Positions 52,665 through 61,659 of a DNA stretch of 64,000 nucleotides are shown here, in pieces (position 1 is the first letter of the stretch; every line of letters starts with the position of its first letter). This DNA comes from Lachnospiraceae bacterium (GTDB lineage: Bacteria; Bacillota; Clostridia; Lachnospirales; Lachnospiraceae). The notes beneath the pieces are model-generated. The model searched no databases. It was not told the DNA's origin and was given only the letters and a program-made list of their open reading frames with translations. The DNA lies in NCBI GenBank assembly GCA_022768465.1, contig JALELZ010000026.1, positions 62,001 to 126,000 of the forward strand, written 5' to 3'. Made by a program: the position numbers and the translations under genes.

Positions 52665-53477
52665 ATGACAAAGGTTGGTTTTATAGGGACAGGAAATATG
52701 GGCGGTGCGTTGGCAAAAGCTGTAGCCGGAGCTGAAAAGGACTATGAAATATTGCTTGCCAACAGGACTCGCGAAAAGGCCGAGGAGCTCGCCACGGAGC
52801 TTGGTAAGGACGCTGCAGTTACTGATAATGCTGAGATTGCAGCAAGTGCAGACTTTATATTCTTAGGCGTTAAGCCGCAGATGATGGCAGAAATGCTTGA
52901 GGGCATCGCACCTATTCTCAAGGAAAGAAAAAATAAAGGAGAGAGCTTTACACTTATAACTATGGCAGCAGGACTTTCCATAGAAAGGATTGGTGAGATT
53001 GCAAAAGGCGATTACAGCATTATAAGGATAATGCCGAATACTCCGGCAGCCATCGGAGAGGGAATGATACTGTATGCCGAGGATGGTATTGACACTGCAG
53101 TGCTTGATTCATTTACAGAGCTTATGAAGGGGGCAGGACGTCTTGCAAAGCTTCCGGAGAAGCTTATCGATGCCGGAAGTGCTGTTTCAGGCTGCGGACC
53201 GGCATTTGTATATATGTTCATAGAGGCACTTGCTGACGGCGGCGTTCAGGCAGGGCTTCCGAGAGCTCAGGCCTATGAGCTTGCAGAGCAGACTCTTATT
53301 GGCTCGGCAAAGTTAGCTATGCTTAGCGGCAAGCATCCCGGAGAATTGAAGGATGCTGTCTGCTCATCGGGAGGGACTACCATAGAAGGAGTTCGTACCT
53401 TGGAGGAAGGCGGTTTCAGAGGCATAGTAATGGACGCTGTAATAGCGGCAGTTGAGAAAAATCAGGCATTTAAATGA
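52665..53477 (+). CDS. proC: Pyrroline-5-carboxylate reductase
   Basis: 270 residues; last proline step, NADPH + P5C to proline. Rossmann GTGNMGGALAKAV at the N-terminus, GVKPQMM, MPNTPAAIGEG, SGCGPAFVYMFIEALADGG and SSGGTTIEGV near the C-terminus. Complete and normal length. Completes proB-proA-proC, ended by the terminator at 53599. Confidence 0.95.
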   Translation: MTKVGFIGTGNMGGALAKAVAGAEKDYEILLANRTREKAEELATELGKDAAVTDNAEIAASADFIFLGVKPQMMAEMLEGIAPILKERKNKGESFTLITMAAGLSIERIGEIAKGDYSIIRIMPNTPAAIGEGMILYAEDGIDTAVLDSFTELMKGAGRLAKLPEKLIDAGSAVSGCGPAFVYMFIEALADGGVQAGLPRAQAYELAEQTLIGSAKLAMLSGKHPGELKDAVCSSGGTTIEGVRTLEEGGFRGIVMDAVIAAVEKNQAFK

Positions 53478-53598
53478 CTAAATAAATGACAAAAATCAGC
53501 ACGGAGATATATTAAATTTTACTATCGATATGCGTGAGATTATCAGTATTCAATAGACATTGTTATGTTAAAAATTAGATAATTAGTGCATTTATGCC

Positions 53599-53638
53599 AA
53601 AGACAGAGCTTTTTAATGAGGCTCTGTCTTTTATTTTG
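53599..53638 (+). terminator. Terminator of proC
   Basis: AAAGACAGAGC / GCTCTGTCTTT perfect 11-bp stem then TATTTTG. Confidence 0.85.
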
Positions 53639-53668
53639 CTATTTTTACTTTGCATACAAAGTTTTTAC

Positions 53669-53760
53669 TTTACAAAATACTTGAATATGATATATTGACG
53701 TTAGAAACATCGATGCAGCTGCAGGCCATTGCAGCCGCATCACCTCCCCAAACAACGGGG
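53669..53760 (+). promoter_or_regulatory. Promoter and leader of the CoA-transferase gene
   Basis: TTTACA (53669-53674), 16-bp spacer, TATATT (53691-53696). The leader then forms GATGCAGCTGCA / TGCAGCCGCATC (53712-53741, one mismatch) and CCCC-AAACAAC-GGGG (53746-53760) before AAAGGAGG. The remaining 53478-53668 holds only the proC terminator. Confidence 0.55.
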
Positions 53761-53803
53761 ACATTACCCTAAAAAGGGGCAATAAGAAAAAGGAGGTCAT
53801 CCT

Positions 53804-55402
53804 ATGAAAAAGCTTATATCAAAAGAAGAGGCAGCAAGACTTATAGGCAGCAATATGACGGTTGCAGTCGGAGGTGTAGGATCATATGGCGCACCGGAAA
53901 CTCTTCTTCAGGCACTTGCCGACAGATTTGAAGAGGAAGGACTTCCGAGAGACCTTACGGTTACAAGTACCATAAGTCCGGGAGACAATTCCAAAAACAA
54001 TGTTGGTTTCAACAGAATTGCAAAAAAAGGACTTATCGATACAATAATCGCAGCTCACTTCATGATCCCGCAGCTTATAGCTGATATGATAGGAAAAAAT
54101 GAGATAGCAGCTTATCCGATACCGCTCGGAGTTATGCTTCATCTTTATGATGCTATTGCGGGACATAAGCCTGCACTGGTTACAAATGTCGGACTTAAGA
54201 CCTATGCCGATCCTCGTCAGGAGGCATGCAAGGCTAACCAGAAAACCAAAGATCAGGGCAGAGAAATAGTTGAGCTTATAAATATCGGAGGCCAGGAAAC
54301 TCTTGCTTATAAGACCTTTGACATTGATGCTTGCTTTATCAGAGGCTATGCCGCAGATGAAAACGGCAATATTACTCTTGATCACAGTGCTACAGGAGAC
54401 ATGGGCTTTGACATTGCCGCAGCAACTCACAACACAGGCGGAATCGTTATAGCAGAGGTAAGACGAGTTGTGAAGAACGGCTCTCTTAATCCTAGAAATG
54501 TCAAGATACCTGCAGGAATCGTTGACTATGTGGTTATCGCCGATGAGGACAAGTATCAGCAGGGCTATGCAGCAGCTTACAGACCTGAGCTTTCAGGAGA
54601 TATCACTGTTCCTGTAGACGGTCTTAAGCCTATGGATATGTCAAACAGAAAGATCATCGCAAGACGCGGAGCAATGGAGCTCGTTCCGGACTGCGTTATC
54701 AACCTAGGAATAGGCATTGCATCCGGTATAGGAAGTGTTGCCAATGAAGAAGGAATTGCCTCTACTCTTTCACTTGAGTATGGTGCACTCGGAGGAGTGC
54801 CTGTAGAGGGTGTAGGCTTCGGTGCAGCAGCTAATGCAGAAGCAATTCTTGATATGAGTAATGTATTCCATCTTTATGACGGAGGCTTCCTGTCAAAGAC
54901 GTTCTTAGGACTTGCCGAGGCTGACGGATCAGGAAATGTAAATGCTTCCAAATTCGGCACTAAGTTCACAGGCCCGGGCGGATTCATAGATATCTCACAG
55001 AACACTAAGGATGTGTGCTTTGTAGGAACATTTACAGCAGGCGGACTTAAGGAAGAGGTAAGAGACGGAAAGCTCGTTATAATCGAGGAGGGCAGACAGA
55101 ATAAGTTCATAAAGAATGTTCAGCAGATAACATTCTCAGGAGAATATGCAAATACAGCAGGTCAGAAGGTAATGTATATTACGGAAAGAGCAGTATTCAA
55201 GCTTACCGATGCAGGCCTTATGCTTACTGAGATCGCGCCTGGAATCGACCTTGAGAAGGACATTCTGGCACATATGGAGTTTAAGCCTATTATATCTAAG
55301 GATCTTAAGCTTATGGATGAGGCTATATTCAGAGATGAGCCAATGGGACTTAAGGATATGCTGAGTCTTGTTCCTAATGATGAAGCAGAGCTGACAGCTT
55401 AA
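53804..55402 (+). CDS. pct: Propionate/acetate CoA-transferase (Pct, family I)
   Basis: 532 residues; moves CoA between acyl-CoA and short-chain acids (acetate, propionate, lactate). Both halves fused as in Clostridium propionicum Pct, with the catalytic Glu at position 325 in SLEYGALGG (Glu324 there). N-half: GVGSYGAPETLL, ALVTNVGLKTYADPRQ; C-half: TGPGGFIDISQNTK, FTAGGLKEEVRDGKLVI, GIDLEKDIL. Cytoplasmic, fermentative. Typical use: lactate or alanine fermentation and activation of hydroxy acids. No lactoyl-CoA dehydratase is next to it, so the substrate is open. Confidence 0.9.
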   Translation: MKKLISKEEAARLIGSNMTVAVGGVGSYGAPETLLQALADRFEEEGLPRDLTVTSTISPGDNSKNNVGFNRIAKKGLIDTIIAAHFMIPQLIADMIGKNEIAAYPIPLGVMLHLYDAIAGHKPALVTNVGLKTYADPRQEACKANQKTKDQGREIVELINIGGQETLAYKTFDIDACFIRGYAADENGNITLDHSATGDMGFDIAAATHNTGGIVIAEVRRVVKNGSLNPRNVKIPAGIVDYVVIADEDKYQQGYAAAYRPELSGDITVPVDGLKPMDMSNRKIIARRGAMELVPDCVINLGIGIASGIGSVANEEGIASTLSLEYGALGGVPVEGVGFGAAANAEAILDMSNVFHLYDGGFLSKTFLGLAEADGSGNVNASKFGTKFTGPGGFIDISQNTKDVCFVGTFTAGGLKEEVRDGKLVIIEEGRQNKFIKNVQQITFSGEYANTAGQKVMYITERAVFKLTDAGLMLTEIAPGIDLEKDILAHMEFKPIISKDLKLMDEAIFRDEPMGLKDMLSLVPNDEAELTA

Positions 55403-55445
55403 AAATATTTTAACACCTTCAATAATATAAAACTTGGAAAACGTG

Positions 55446-55480
55446 AACGGACAGAGCCTTAAACAGTTCTGTCCGTTTTG
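55446..55480 (+). terminator. Terminator of the CoA-transferase gene
   Basis: AACGGACAGA / TCTGTCCGTT stem followed by TTG. Confidence 0.75.
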
Positions 55481-55700
55481 CGTTAAGACTTATTCATATT
55501 TCTTTGACATCTGTTTCTTCTCCTGTATCTGATTATTATATCTAATCATCCATAGGCGTTACAACTTTAATATATCATGACATTTACTCTATCTTGACAG
55601 GGCTGACCCGAACGGAACAGTATTAACAAATCTTAATATCCCCTCTGTTGACCAAATAAGCTGCGGCAGATATTATTGAAAAATAAAAAGTATTTAATTA

Positions 55701-55865
55701 AAAACTGCAGTTTCTCAATAAATTGAAAGACTTTTCTCTTTTTTTACCGCCACATTCACTTAAAGTTTGTACAAATTAGTATATATGGATCATCTTGTCA
55801 GAAAAGAGAAATTAAAATATACTTTAGAAAAAGTAAAAAGCAAATGAGAAACTGCTTACAGTTTT
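55701..55865 (+). ncRNA. Candidate structured 5' UTR of the hydrolase gene
   Basis: AAAACTGCAGTTTCTCA (55701-55717) pairs with TGAGAAACTGC-TTA-CAGTTTT (55845-55865), separated by 127 bases, with an inner TTTCTCTTTT / AGAGAAA-type pairing. The closing stem ends right before the AAGGAG (55867) of the hydrolase. Position suggests control of translation. Not recognised as a known riboswitch. The rest of 55403-55700 has no gene. Confidence 0.45.
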
Positions 55866-55877
55866 GAAGGAGCTTAT

Positions 55878-56660
55878 ATGAAAAAGACTACAGAGCAGTT
55901 TGTTACATCAGACGGGATCACAATGTATCTGCAGTGCTTCGTGCCGTTTCATACAAAGGAAGGTCATACACCTACAGCACTCATAGTTCCTGGTGGACAG
56001 TGTTCGCCTGAGGATTATAACTGGATATCCGGAACGCTGTGCAGAAGAGGCTATCTTGTATATTCCTTATATCAGAGAGGATATGGCTCAGGTGAACCGA
56101 GAGTGAACGATCATGCAGGACAAAGGCAGCAGCAGGATCTCAGAGAAGCGTTTGACTTTGTTGCAGCTCAGCCGCTTGTCGATCGCAGCAGGATCGCCGT
56201 CATTGGACATTCACTCGGAGCAGATCTCGTGCAGAAGCTTGCAGCAGAAAAGGATTTTGCATGCGGAGTTGCAATGTCTCAGCTTTCGGATTGGCTGACC
56301 TATGTTAAGTACTCCAAGGATTTCATTCCGGATTATTACAAAAGAGCATGTCAGAAATACGGCGGAGATCCGTTCAATAATCCTGAAGGCTATATTGAAC
56401 GTTCGACATTACAGCTTGCCGACAAAATCAAGACACCGATGCTTGCCATAACAGGTGACAGAGATAATATTACTCCGGCAGTCTGGGCTGAAAAAATGAC
56501 GGAAGCTCTTAATGCATCCGGCAATACCAAATCCAAATGTGTAATCGTTGAGAATGCCGGTCACTTTTTTGAGCATTTCGGATTCCATGGGGATCAGCGC
56601 ACAGAGGTTGCTGAGATAATTATGGATTGGCTCGGAGAAATGATGCCTGCGGAGGACTGA
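55878..56660 (+). CDS. Alpha/beta hydrolase (S9/dienelactone hydrolase-like)
   Basis: 260 residues. Nucleophile elbow GHSLGADL near 111-118, acid TGDRDNITP near 195, His in NAGHFFEHF near 236. N-terminal SDGITMYLQCFVP is like acyl-aminoacyl peptidase or esterase folds. No signal peptide, so a cytoplasmic esterase/acylpeptidase. Probably monocistronic or first of the group with 56847. Substrate unknown; the neighbourhood suggests hydrolysis of an ester or lactone before the next enzymes act. Confidence 0.8.
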   Translation: MKKTTEQFVTSDGITMYLQCFVPFHTKEGHTPTALIVPGGQCSPEDYNWISGTLCRRGYLVYSLYQRGYGSGEPRVNDHAGQRQQQDLREAFDFVAAQPLVDRSRIAVIGHSLGADLVQKLAAEKDFACGVAMSQLSDWLTYVKYSKDFIPDYYKRACQKYGGDPFNNPEGYIERSTLQLADKIKTPMLAITGDRDNITPAVWAEKMTEALNASGNTKSKCVIVENAGHFFEHFGFHGDQRTEVAEIIMDWLGEMMPAED

Positions 56661-56846
56661 ACTTATAAACATTAGCCAAAGCTGACATATAGGCATCAAG
56701 AAATCCGGGTTAAGGTGAATGCTCGGAAACAGTCTTAACAAGCTGCTGCAGACCAATTGCATGAATTTAGTTTAACAGTCATTAAAAATGACTTTAAATA
56801 AAAGTATATCACGAAGGTATATTTAAAACAGAAGGAGAGCAATACC

Positions 56847-57236
56847 ATGAGATGCATGCATACGAAGCTGCCGGACTTCCTTGCGAAGATGCAGGCCGCA
56901 GCAAAAAGGATACGCCCTGAAACAAAGATAGTTATTAAGGGACTTGAAAACGTTGACACAGCAAAGGTCGCTTCACTCAGATGCGGACGTATTGAGGAGG
57001 AAATATATGAAGTTACTCAGGATCCGGATATTACTGAGGTGGAGCTTCGTATAGTACCGTTTAATCCGGAGGTCATTTATTCAACTATAGCAAAGGGCTA
57101 TGATGCTTCAGGAAAGTGCAAGATTGCTATCCTTGATGATCTTGCTGCAGATATTCCTACAGTTGAGTATTATCTGACAGACGCAGAGGTCATTGATGAC
57201 CGCCGCAGCGCAGGTCACAAGCAGACACAGTTATAA
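56847..57236 (+). CDS. Unrecognised 129-residue protein of the 56.8-58.3 kb pair
   Basis: No family recognised. Mixed alpha/beta with N-terminal basic helix (LPDFLAKMQAAAKRIRP), beta-rich centre (VASLRCGRIEEEIYEV..ITEVELRIVPFNPEVIYSTIAKGYD) and an acidic C-terminus. No membrane segment or signal. Excellent GAAGGAG site. Only 15 bp separates it from the next gene, so the two are surely co-transcribed and their products probably interact or are subunits of one enzyme. Confidence 0.65.
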   Translation: MRCMHTKLPDFLAKMQAAAKRIRPETKIVIKGLENVDTAKVASLRCGRIEEEIYEVTQDPDITEVELRIVPFNPEVIYSTIAKGYDASGKCKIAILDDLAADIPTVEYYLTDAEVIDDRRSAGHKQTQL

Positions 57237-57251
57237 GGGGAGGCCATAGTC

Positions 57252-58316
57252 ATGAAGTTAAAGTATCGTGTAATTCCAAAGGGCGCAGCAGACGGTGCAA
57301 TGCCGCTTGACTGGGTATTTATAGATGAAAAGGACATAAAGAAGGCTGCTCTTACAAATTTTGAAGCAGTCAAGGTTATTGCAAATGAATATAAGAATTC
57401 ATATGCTGCAGTTGATATAGTTGATCTTGACGCTGTTTCAGTTACATCTGACGGAATCATGAACCCTATTGCAGTAACAGCTATAGCTTCAGTTGATCAC
57501 GGGATGGTCAATAAGACCTACGGCTACATGCCTATCAGCGAGACACCTGAATATGAAGGAATTTTCGAGGATGAGCCTCATATGAGACAGTGGCATCTTG
57601 ATCAGTTTAAGGGAAAGCCTCTTTTCAGAGGTCCAAATGCTAAGGACAGAGGCACGGAGCGTGCAGGACATAATGAAAATATGACACTTACCGGACGTAT
57701 TGCAAATAATAACTGCGGTTCAGAGGCATTCAACATGGTTGAGATGACAGAGGCACTTGTGTTTATGTCAGCTGCAAATGAGCTCATGCGTGACGGAGAA
57801 GTTACCGTATGTGTCGCAGGCCCTGAGGTTTCTGTAGGAATCGGAATGGTTGTTTCTGAGAGATGGGGACGTATTTTCGGAAGCGCAAATTTAGGCGGCT
57901 ATAAGGCCGGAATGTCTGCTCATAACTCAGGAGAATATGCAAAGACAGTTAAGAGTGATTATCCTGCATTTGCCGCACCGAAGGAAAAGTTTATGAAGCT
58001 CATGCTTGATGCTCTTGATACAGGCCTTATCGTTGGCCGTCACTTAGGACCTTCACCTGCACTTATGTGCACAGCTCATGCATACGGAACACCTATCGAT
58101 ATCGATCATATTTCAGACAGAGCATGGATAGAGCTTGAGAGCGTAGGCATTTCAAAGGAAGAAATGTCAAAGCCGGTCGCTAAGCCATATACAAGAGAAG
58201 AGATGATCGCTCATGCTGAAGAAATCATTCCTGGTATGAAGAATGCTAAGAGATATAAGGCATCAGAGGTTGTTGATATAAAGGAAGTCGAGGTAGATCC
58301 AACGACTATCGCTTGA
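57252..58316 (+). CDS. Unrecognised 354-residue cytoplasmic protein, probable enzyme subunit
   Basis: No family recognised. Conserved-looking motifs: ASVDHGMVNKTYGYMPI near 80, KPLFRGPNAKDRG near 120, NNNCGSEAFNMVEMTEALV near 151, GPEVSVGIGMVVSERWGRIFG near 190, AHNSGEYAKTVKSDYP near 222 and GRHLGPSPALMCTAHAYG near 260. Rich in Gly, His and Asn, like a metal or cofactor enzyme. No signal peptide. Codon use resembles strongly expressed neighbours. Followed by a terminator, so 56847 and 57252 form one unit. Function not inferred beyond a role with the nearby LarA-like gene. Confidence 0.65.
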   Translation: MKLKYRVIPKGAADGAMPLDWVFIDEKDIKKAALTNFEAVKVIANEYKNSYAAVDIVDLDAVSVTSDGIMNPIAVTAIASVDHGMVNKTYGYMPISETPEYEGIFEDEPHMRQWHLDQFKGKPLFRGPNAKDRGTERAGHNENMTLTGRIANNNCGSEAFNMVEMTEALVFMSAANELMRDGEVTVCVAGPEVSVGIGMVVSERWGRIFGSANLGGYKAGMSAHNSGEYAKTVKSDYPAFAAPKEKFMKLMLDALDTGLIVGRHLGPSPALMCTAHAYGTPIDIDHISDRAWIELESVGISKEEMSKPVAKPYTREEMIAHAEEIIPGMKNAKRYKASEVVDIKEVEVDPTTIA

Positions 58317-58331
58317 TCATAGAAACCGGGA

Positions 58332-58361
58332 AACAGACCTCTAAACAGGGGTCTGTTTTTT
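58332..58361 (+). terminator. Terminator after the 354-residue gene
   Basis: AACAGACC / GGTCTGTT stem then TTTTTT. Confidence 0.85.
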
Positions 58362-58397
58362 GGTTACACCCACAAAAAATGCAGGCAAGATTAACCG

Positions 58398-58449
58398 TAA
58401 ACGAAAAAATCAAAATAAATCTATAAACGAAATATTCGGCGTAAACGAA
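58398..58449. promoter_or_regulatory. Three TAAACGAA direct repeats before the LarA-like gene
   Basis: TAAACGAA at 58398, 58424 and 58442 (26- and 18-bp steps), within the AT-rich 160 bp before the start codon. Candidate activator or repressor sites. Confidence 0.45.
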
Positions 58450-58524
58450 CAACCGGATAAGCATTAAAAATATATAAATGAAACAAGAACTGAAATAAGA
58501 AATCAGGTCGGATAAGGGGGGAGT

Positions 58525-59802
58525 ATGTCGACAGTAACACCGCTTATAGCAGGACAGAAGCTGCCAAAATTCGTTAAAGTTAAGCAGAATTTTCCGCATA
58601 ATGAGCTCAGCGAAGAAGCTATAAAGAAACTGATTAAAGATAATTTTGAAAAGCCTGAATTTAAAAATACCATAAAGCCCGGCATGCGTATATGCATTAC
58701 CGCAGGAAGCCGAGGACTTTCCAATATAGTGCTGATCACAAGAACAGTAGTTGACTGTGTAAAGGAACTGGGCGGAGAGCCTTTCATCATTCCGGCTATG
58801 GGATCACACGGCGGGGCTACGGCAGAAGGCCAGAGAGGCATTCTCAGAAGCTATAACATTACCGAAGAAAGCATGGGCTGCCCTATCATTTCCTCTATGG
58901 AGACTGTAAAGATAGGCCATGCTGAGGAAATAGATGAGGATGTTCAGATAGATAAAAATGCATTCGGAGCAGATGGAATCATCGTTATGAACCGCATTAA
59001 GGCACATACCGGATTCAAGGGTAAATATGAGAGTGGCCTTATGAAAATGATGACTATCGGACTCGGAAAGCAGGCAGGAGCATATGTTGCTCACAGTCAG
59101 GGTGACGATGTCATGCCTGAAAGACTTTTCTCAATAGGAAGCGAGATAATCAGAAAAGCTCCGGTCATCATGGGAATTGGTCTTATGGAAAATGCCTTTG
59201 ATAAGACTTACCGCATAGAGTTTCTTGAGCCGTCAAGGATTGCCGACGAAGAACCAAAGCTGCTTATTGATGCTAAGGCAAACATGGCTAAGATATTCCT
59301 TGATGCCTGCGATGTCATTATCCTTGAGAAGATTGGAAAGAATTATTCCGGCGGCGGCATGGATCCGAATGTTGTAGGACGTTCAAGACTTCCTATAGGC
59401 GTCAAATCTGAGCGTATGGGTATATGGGGACTTAGCGAGGAATCTCATGGCAATGCTACCGGCATGGGAAGAGCGGATGTCGGAACAATGGATTTCTTCA
59501 AGCAGATTTCATTTAATGATACCTATCCGAATGCCATAACAGACCATGATTCATCCGTCTATAAGATCCCTCTTATAATGGATAATGAAAAAGAGTGCCT
59601 TCAGGCATGCATGGCTATATGTCTTAAGATGGATCCGGAGAATCCGCGTATAATCATACTCAAAAACTCTTTGGAGGTTGAGTCCATGCTCATTTCCGAG
59701 GCACTTATCCCGGAGGCAAAGACAAGATCAGAGCTCAGCATTGAATCAGATCCGTTTGAACTTGAGTTTGATGCAGAAGGTAAAATGCTTACAAGATATT
59801 AA
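58525..59802 (+). CDS. LarA-like (DUF2088) protein, putative nickel-pincer racemase homologue
   Basis: 425 residues. MGSHGGATAEGQR near 92-104 and NRIKAHTGFKGKYESGLMKMMTIGLGKQ near 157-184 are the conserved blocks of the DUF2088/LarA superfamily, carrying the His and Lys residues that in LarA hold the nickel-pincer nucleotide and substrate. Known LarA racemises lactate; homologues act on other 2-hydroxy acids. The larB/C/E cofactor genes are not in the window. Start after AAGGGGGG. Own promoter region and terminator. Confidence 0.75.
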   Translation: MSTVTPLIAGQKLPKFVKVKQNFPHNELSEEAIKKLIKDNFEKPEFKNTIKPGMRICITAGSRGLSNIVLITRTVVDCVKELGGEPFIIPAMGSHGGATAEGQRGILRSYNITEESMGCPIISSMETVKIGHAEEIDEDVQIDKNAFGADGIIVMNRIKAHTGFKGKYESGLMKMMTIGLGKQAGAYVAHSQGDDVMPERLFSIGSEIIRKAPVIMGIGLMENAFDKTYRIEFLEPSRIADEEPKLLIDAKANMAKIFLDACDVIILEKIGKNYSGGGMDPNVVGRSRLPIGVKSERMGIWGLSEESHGNATGMGRADVGTMDFFKQISFNDTYPNAITDHDSSVYKIPLIMDNEKECLQACMAICLKMDPENPRIIILKNSLEVESMLISEALIPEAKTRSELSIESDPFELEFDAEGKMLTRY

Positions 59803-59820
59803 TTTTAAGAAGAAACTCGT

Positions 59821-59850
59821 ACAGCGGTATAAAAAGCCGCTGTATTTTTA
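59821..59850 (+). terminator. Terminator of the LarA-like gene
   Basis: ACAGCGG / CCGCTGT stem then ATTTTTA. Confidence 0.8.
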
Positions 59851-59962
59851 TGTATAGTCATATAATCTTTTCTTTTGTTAATGCTGTATATGGTAATTCA
59901 TTAATTAATTCGTTATAATAAATCGTTAGCGAAGAAAAATGTTAAGCAATAAAAATATAAAA

Positions 59963-60029
59963 GACCGGGCATATAGGCTCCGCACCTAAATGATATGTAT
60001 ATGTGATTTAAAGGCAGAGCGCTGAGGTC
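59963..60029 (+). ncRNA. Candidate structured leader of gltX
   Basis: Three co-linear stems with two internal loops: GACC (59963) / GGTC (60026), GCTC (59977) / GAGC (60017), TAAAT (59987) / ATTTA (60006). Loops between them are GGGCATATAG / GCTGA and CGCACC / AAGGCA. A CGAT-TTT-ATCG hairpin then touches the GGAGG of gltX. No known riboswitch recognised; translational control is plausible. Confidence 0.45.
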
Positions 60030-60051
60030 GATTTTATCGGAGGACATATTG

Positions 60052-61560
60052 ATGAATGACGAGAAGTTTTTTGAAGAGATGGAGGCACGCGTACCTCACG
60101 GCAAGGTGAGAACAAGATTTGCACCTTCACCTACCGGATATATGCACATAGGTAATCTGCGTACTGCTCTTTACACATATTTAATAGCTAAAAAGGATGA
60201 CGGTACATTTATATTCAGACTTGAGGATACAGATAAGAAAAGAGAAGTAGAGGGCGCTGAGCAGGTCATCTATAACACACTCAAGGAGTGCGGCCTTAAT
60301 CATGATGAAGGTCCGGATATCGGAGGACCTGTAGGCCCGTATGTGCAGAGTGAGCGCAGAGAGCTCTACGGAAAATATGCAAAGATGCTCGTTGAAAGAG
60401 GGCATGCATACTACTGCTTCTGCGATAAGCATGAGGATGAGGCAGACGATACAGAGGTATCAGCAGCTGAAAAGTTCGTAAAGATCGCTGATCCGTGCCG
60501 TTTGCTTGATCCGGCAGAGGCAAAAAGAAGAGCTGAAGCCGGCGAGCCTTACGTTATAAGACAGAAGGTGCCGGAGACAGGAACAACAACCTTCCATGAT
60601 ATTTCCTACGGTGAGATAACTGTGCCAAATGATTCTCTTGACGATCAGGTACTGCTTAAGAGAGACGGACTTCCTACATATAACTTTGCAAATGTCGTTG
60701 ATGATCATCTCATGGGCATCACACATGTTGTAAGAGGAAGCGAATATCTTGCTTCATCACCTAAGTATAACCTTCTCTATGAGGGCTTCGGCTGGGATAT
60801 CCCTGAGTATGTTCACTGCTCACCGGTCATGCGTGATGCTCAGCATAAGATGTCAAAGCGTCACGGAGATCCTTCATATGAGGATCTCAGAAATGAAGGC
60901 TTCCTTACAGAAGCAATATTAAACTATGTTGCTTTATTGGGCTGGTCACCGAGAGGAGAGATAGCCGAGCAGGAGTTCTTCACTTTAGATGAGCTTAAGA
61001 AAGCATTTGATATTTCAGGTATTTCAAAGTCACCTGCTATATTTGATATTGAAAAGCTTAAGTATTTTAATGCCGCATATATAAGAGAAATGACTCCGGA
61101 AGAGTTCCTTAAGGTAGCGGAGCCATATATCAGAAAGGCCGTTAAGAAGGAAAGCATATCTCCCGCTAAGATTGCGCCGCTTTTACAGCAGCGCTGTGAG
61201 ATGCTGAGTGATATTCCTGAAAAGCTTGATTTCTTTGATGAGCTTCCTGAGTATGATATTGAATTCTATACCAATAAGAAATCAAAGACTAATGCTGAGG
61301 TATCGCTTGATATGCTTAATAAGGCACTTCCTCGACTTGAAGCTCTTGAAAGCTGGGATGAGGAGAGCATAAAGAGCTGCCTTACAGGTCTTGCCGAGGA
61401 ACTTGGCTGCAAGAATGCTATGGTTATGTGGCCTGTTCGCATAGCTGCAGCAGGAAAGCTTGTAACACCGGGCGGAGTTGTTGAGATCTGCGATATACTT
61501 GGCAGAGAAGAAAGCATCAGAAGAATTAAAAAGGGTATAGAGAAACTTGAAAATGCCTGA
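60052..61560 (+). CDS. gltX: Glutamate--tRNA ligase
   Basis: 502 residues from the ATG at 60052 (GGAGG ten bases upstream; a TTG one codon earlier is ignored). Class I synthetase: FAPSPTGYMHIGNLRTAL (HIGH box) near 20-37 and KMSKRHG (KMSKS box) near 267. The C-terminal anticodon domain is short. Charges tRNA-Glu. It is the target of HipA in E. coli, and a HipT-like kinase is encoded at 43537. Confidence 0.95.
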   Translation: MNDEKFFEEMEARVPHGKVRTRFAPSPTGYMHIGNLRTALYTYLIAKKDDGTFIFRLEDTDKKREVEGAEQVIYNTLKECGLNHDEGPDIGGPVGPYVQSERRELYGKYAKMLVERGHAYYCFCDKHEDEADDTEVSAAEKFVKIADPCRLLDPAEAKRRAEAGEPYVIRQKVPETGTTTFHDISYGEITVPNDSLDDQVLLKRDGLPTYNFANVVDDHLMGITHVVRGSEYLASSPKYNLLYEGFGWDIPEYVHCSPVMRDAQHKMSKRHGDPSYEDLRNEGFLTEAILNYVALLGWSPRGEIAEQEFFTLDELKKAFDISGISKSPAIFDIEKLKYFNAAYIREMTPEEFLKVAEPYIRKAVKKESISPAKIAPLLQQRCEMLSDIPEKLDFFDELPEYDIEFYTNKKSKTNAEVSLDMLNKALPRLEALESWDEESIKSCLTGLAEELGCKNAMVMWPVRIAAAGKLVTPGGVVEICDILGREESIRRIKKGIEKLENA

Positions 61561-61659
61561 TTAGGATTATATGTGCTGCTGCACCCTGACCTACAACATT
61601 GATAGGATCAAGAGTGCGGCAGCTATTAGATTAAGCGGAATTATTTTGGAGGTATCTGC

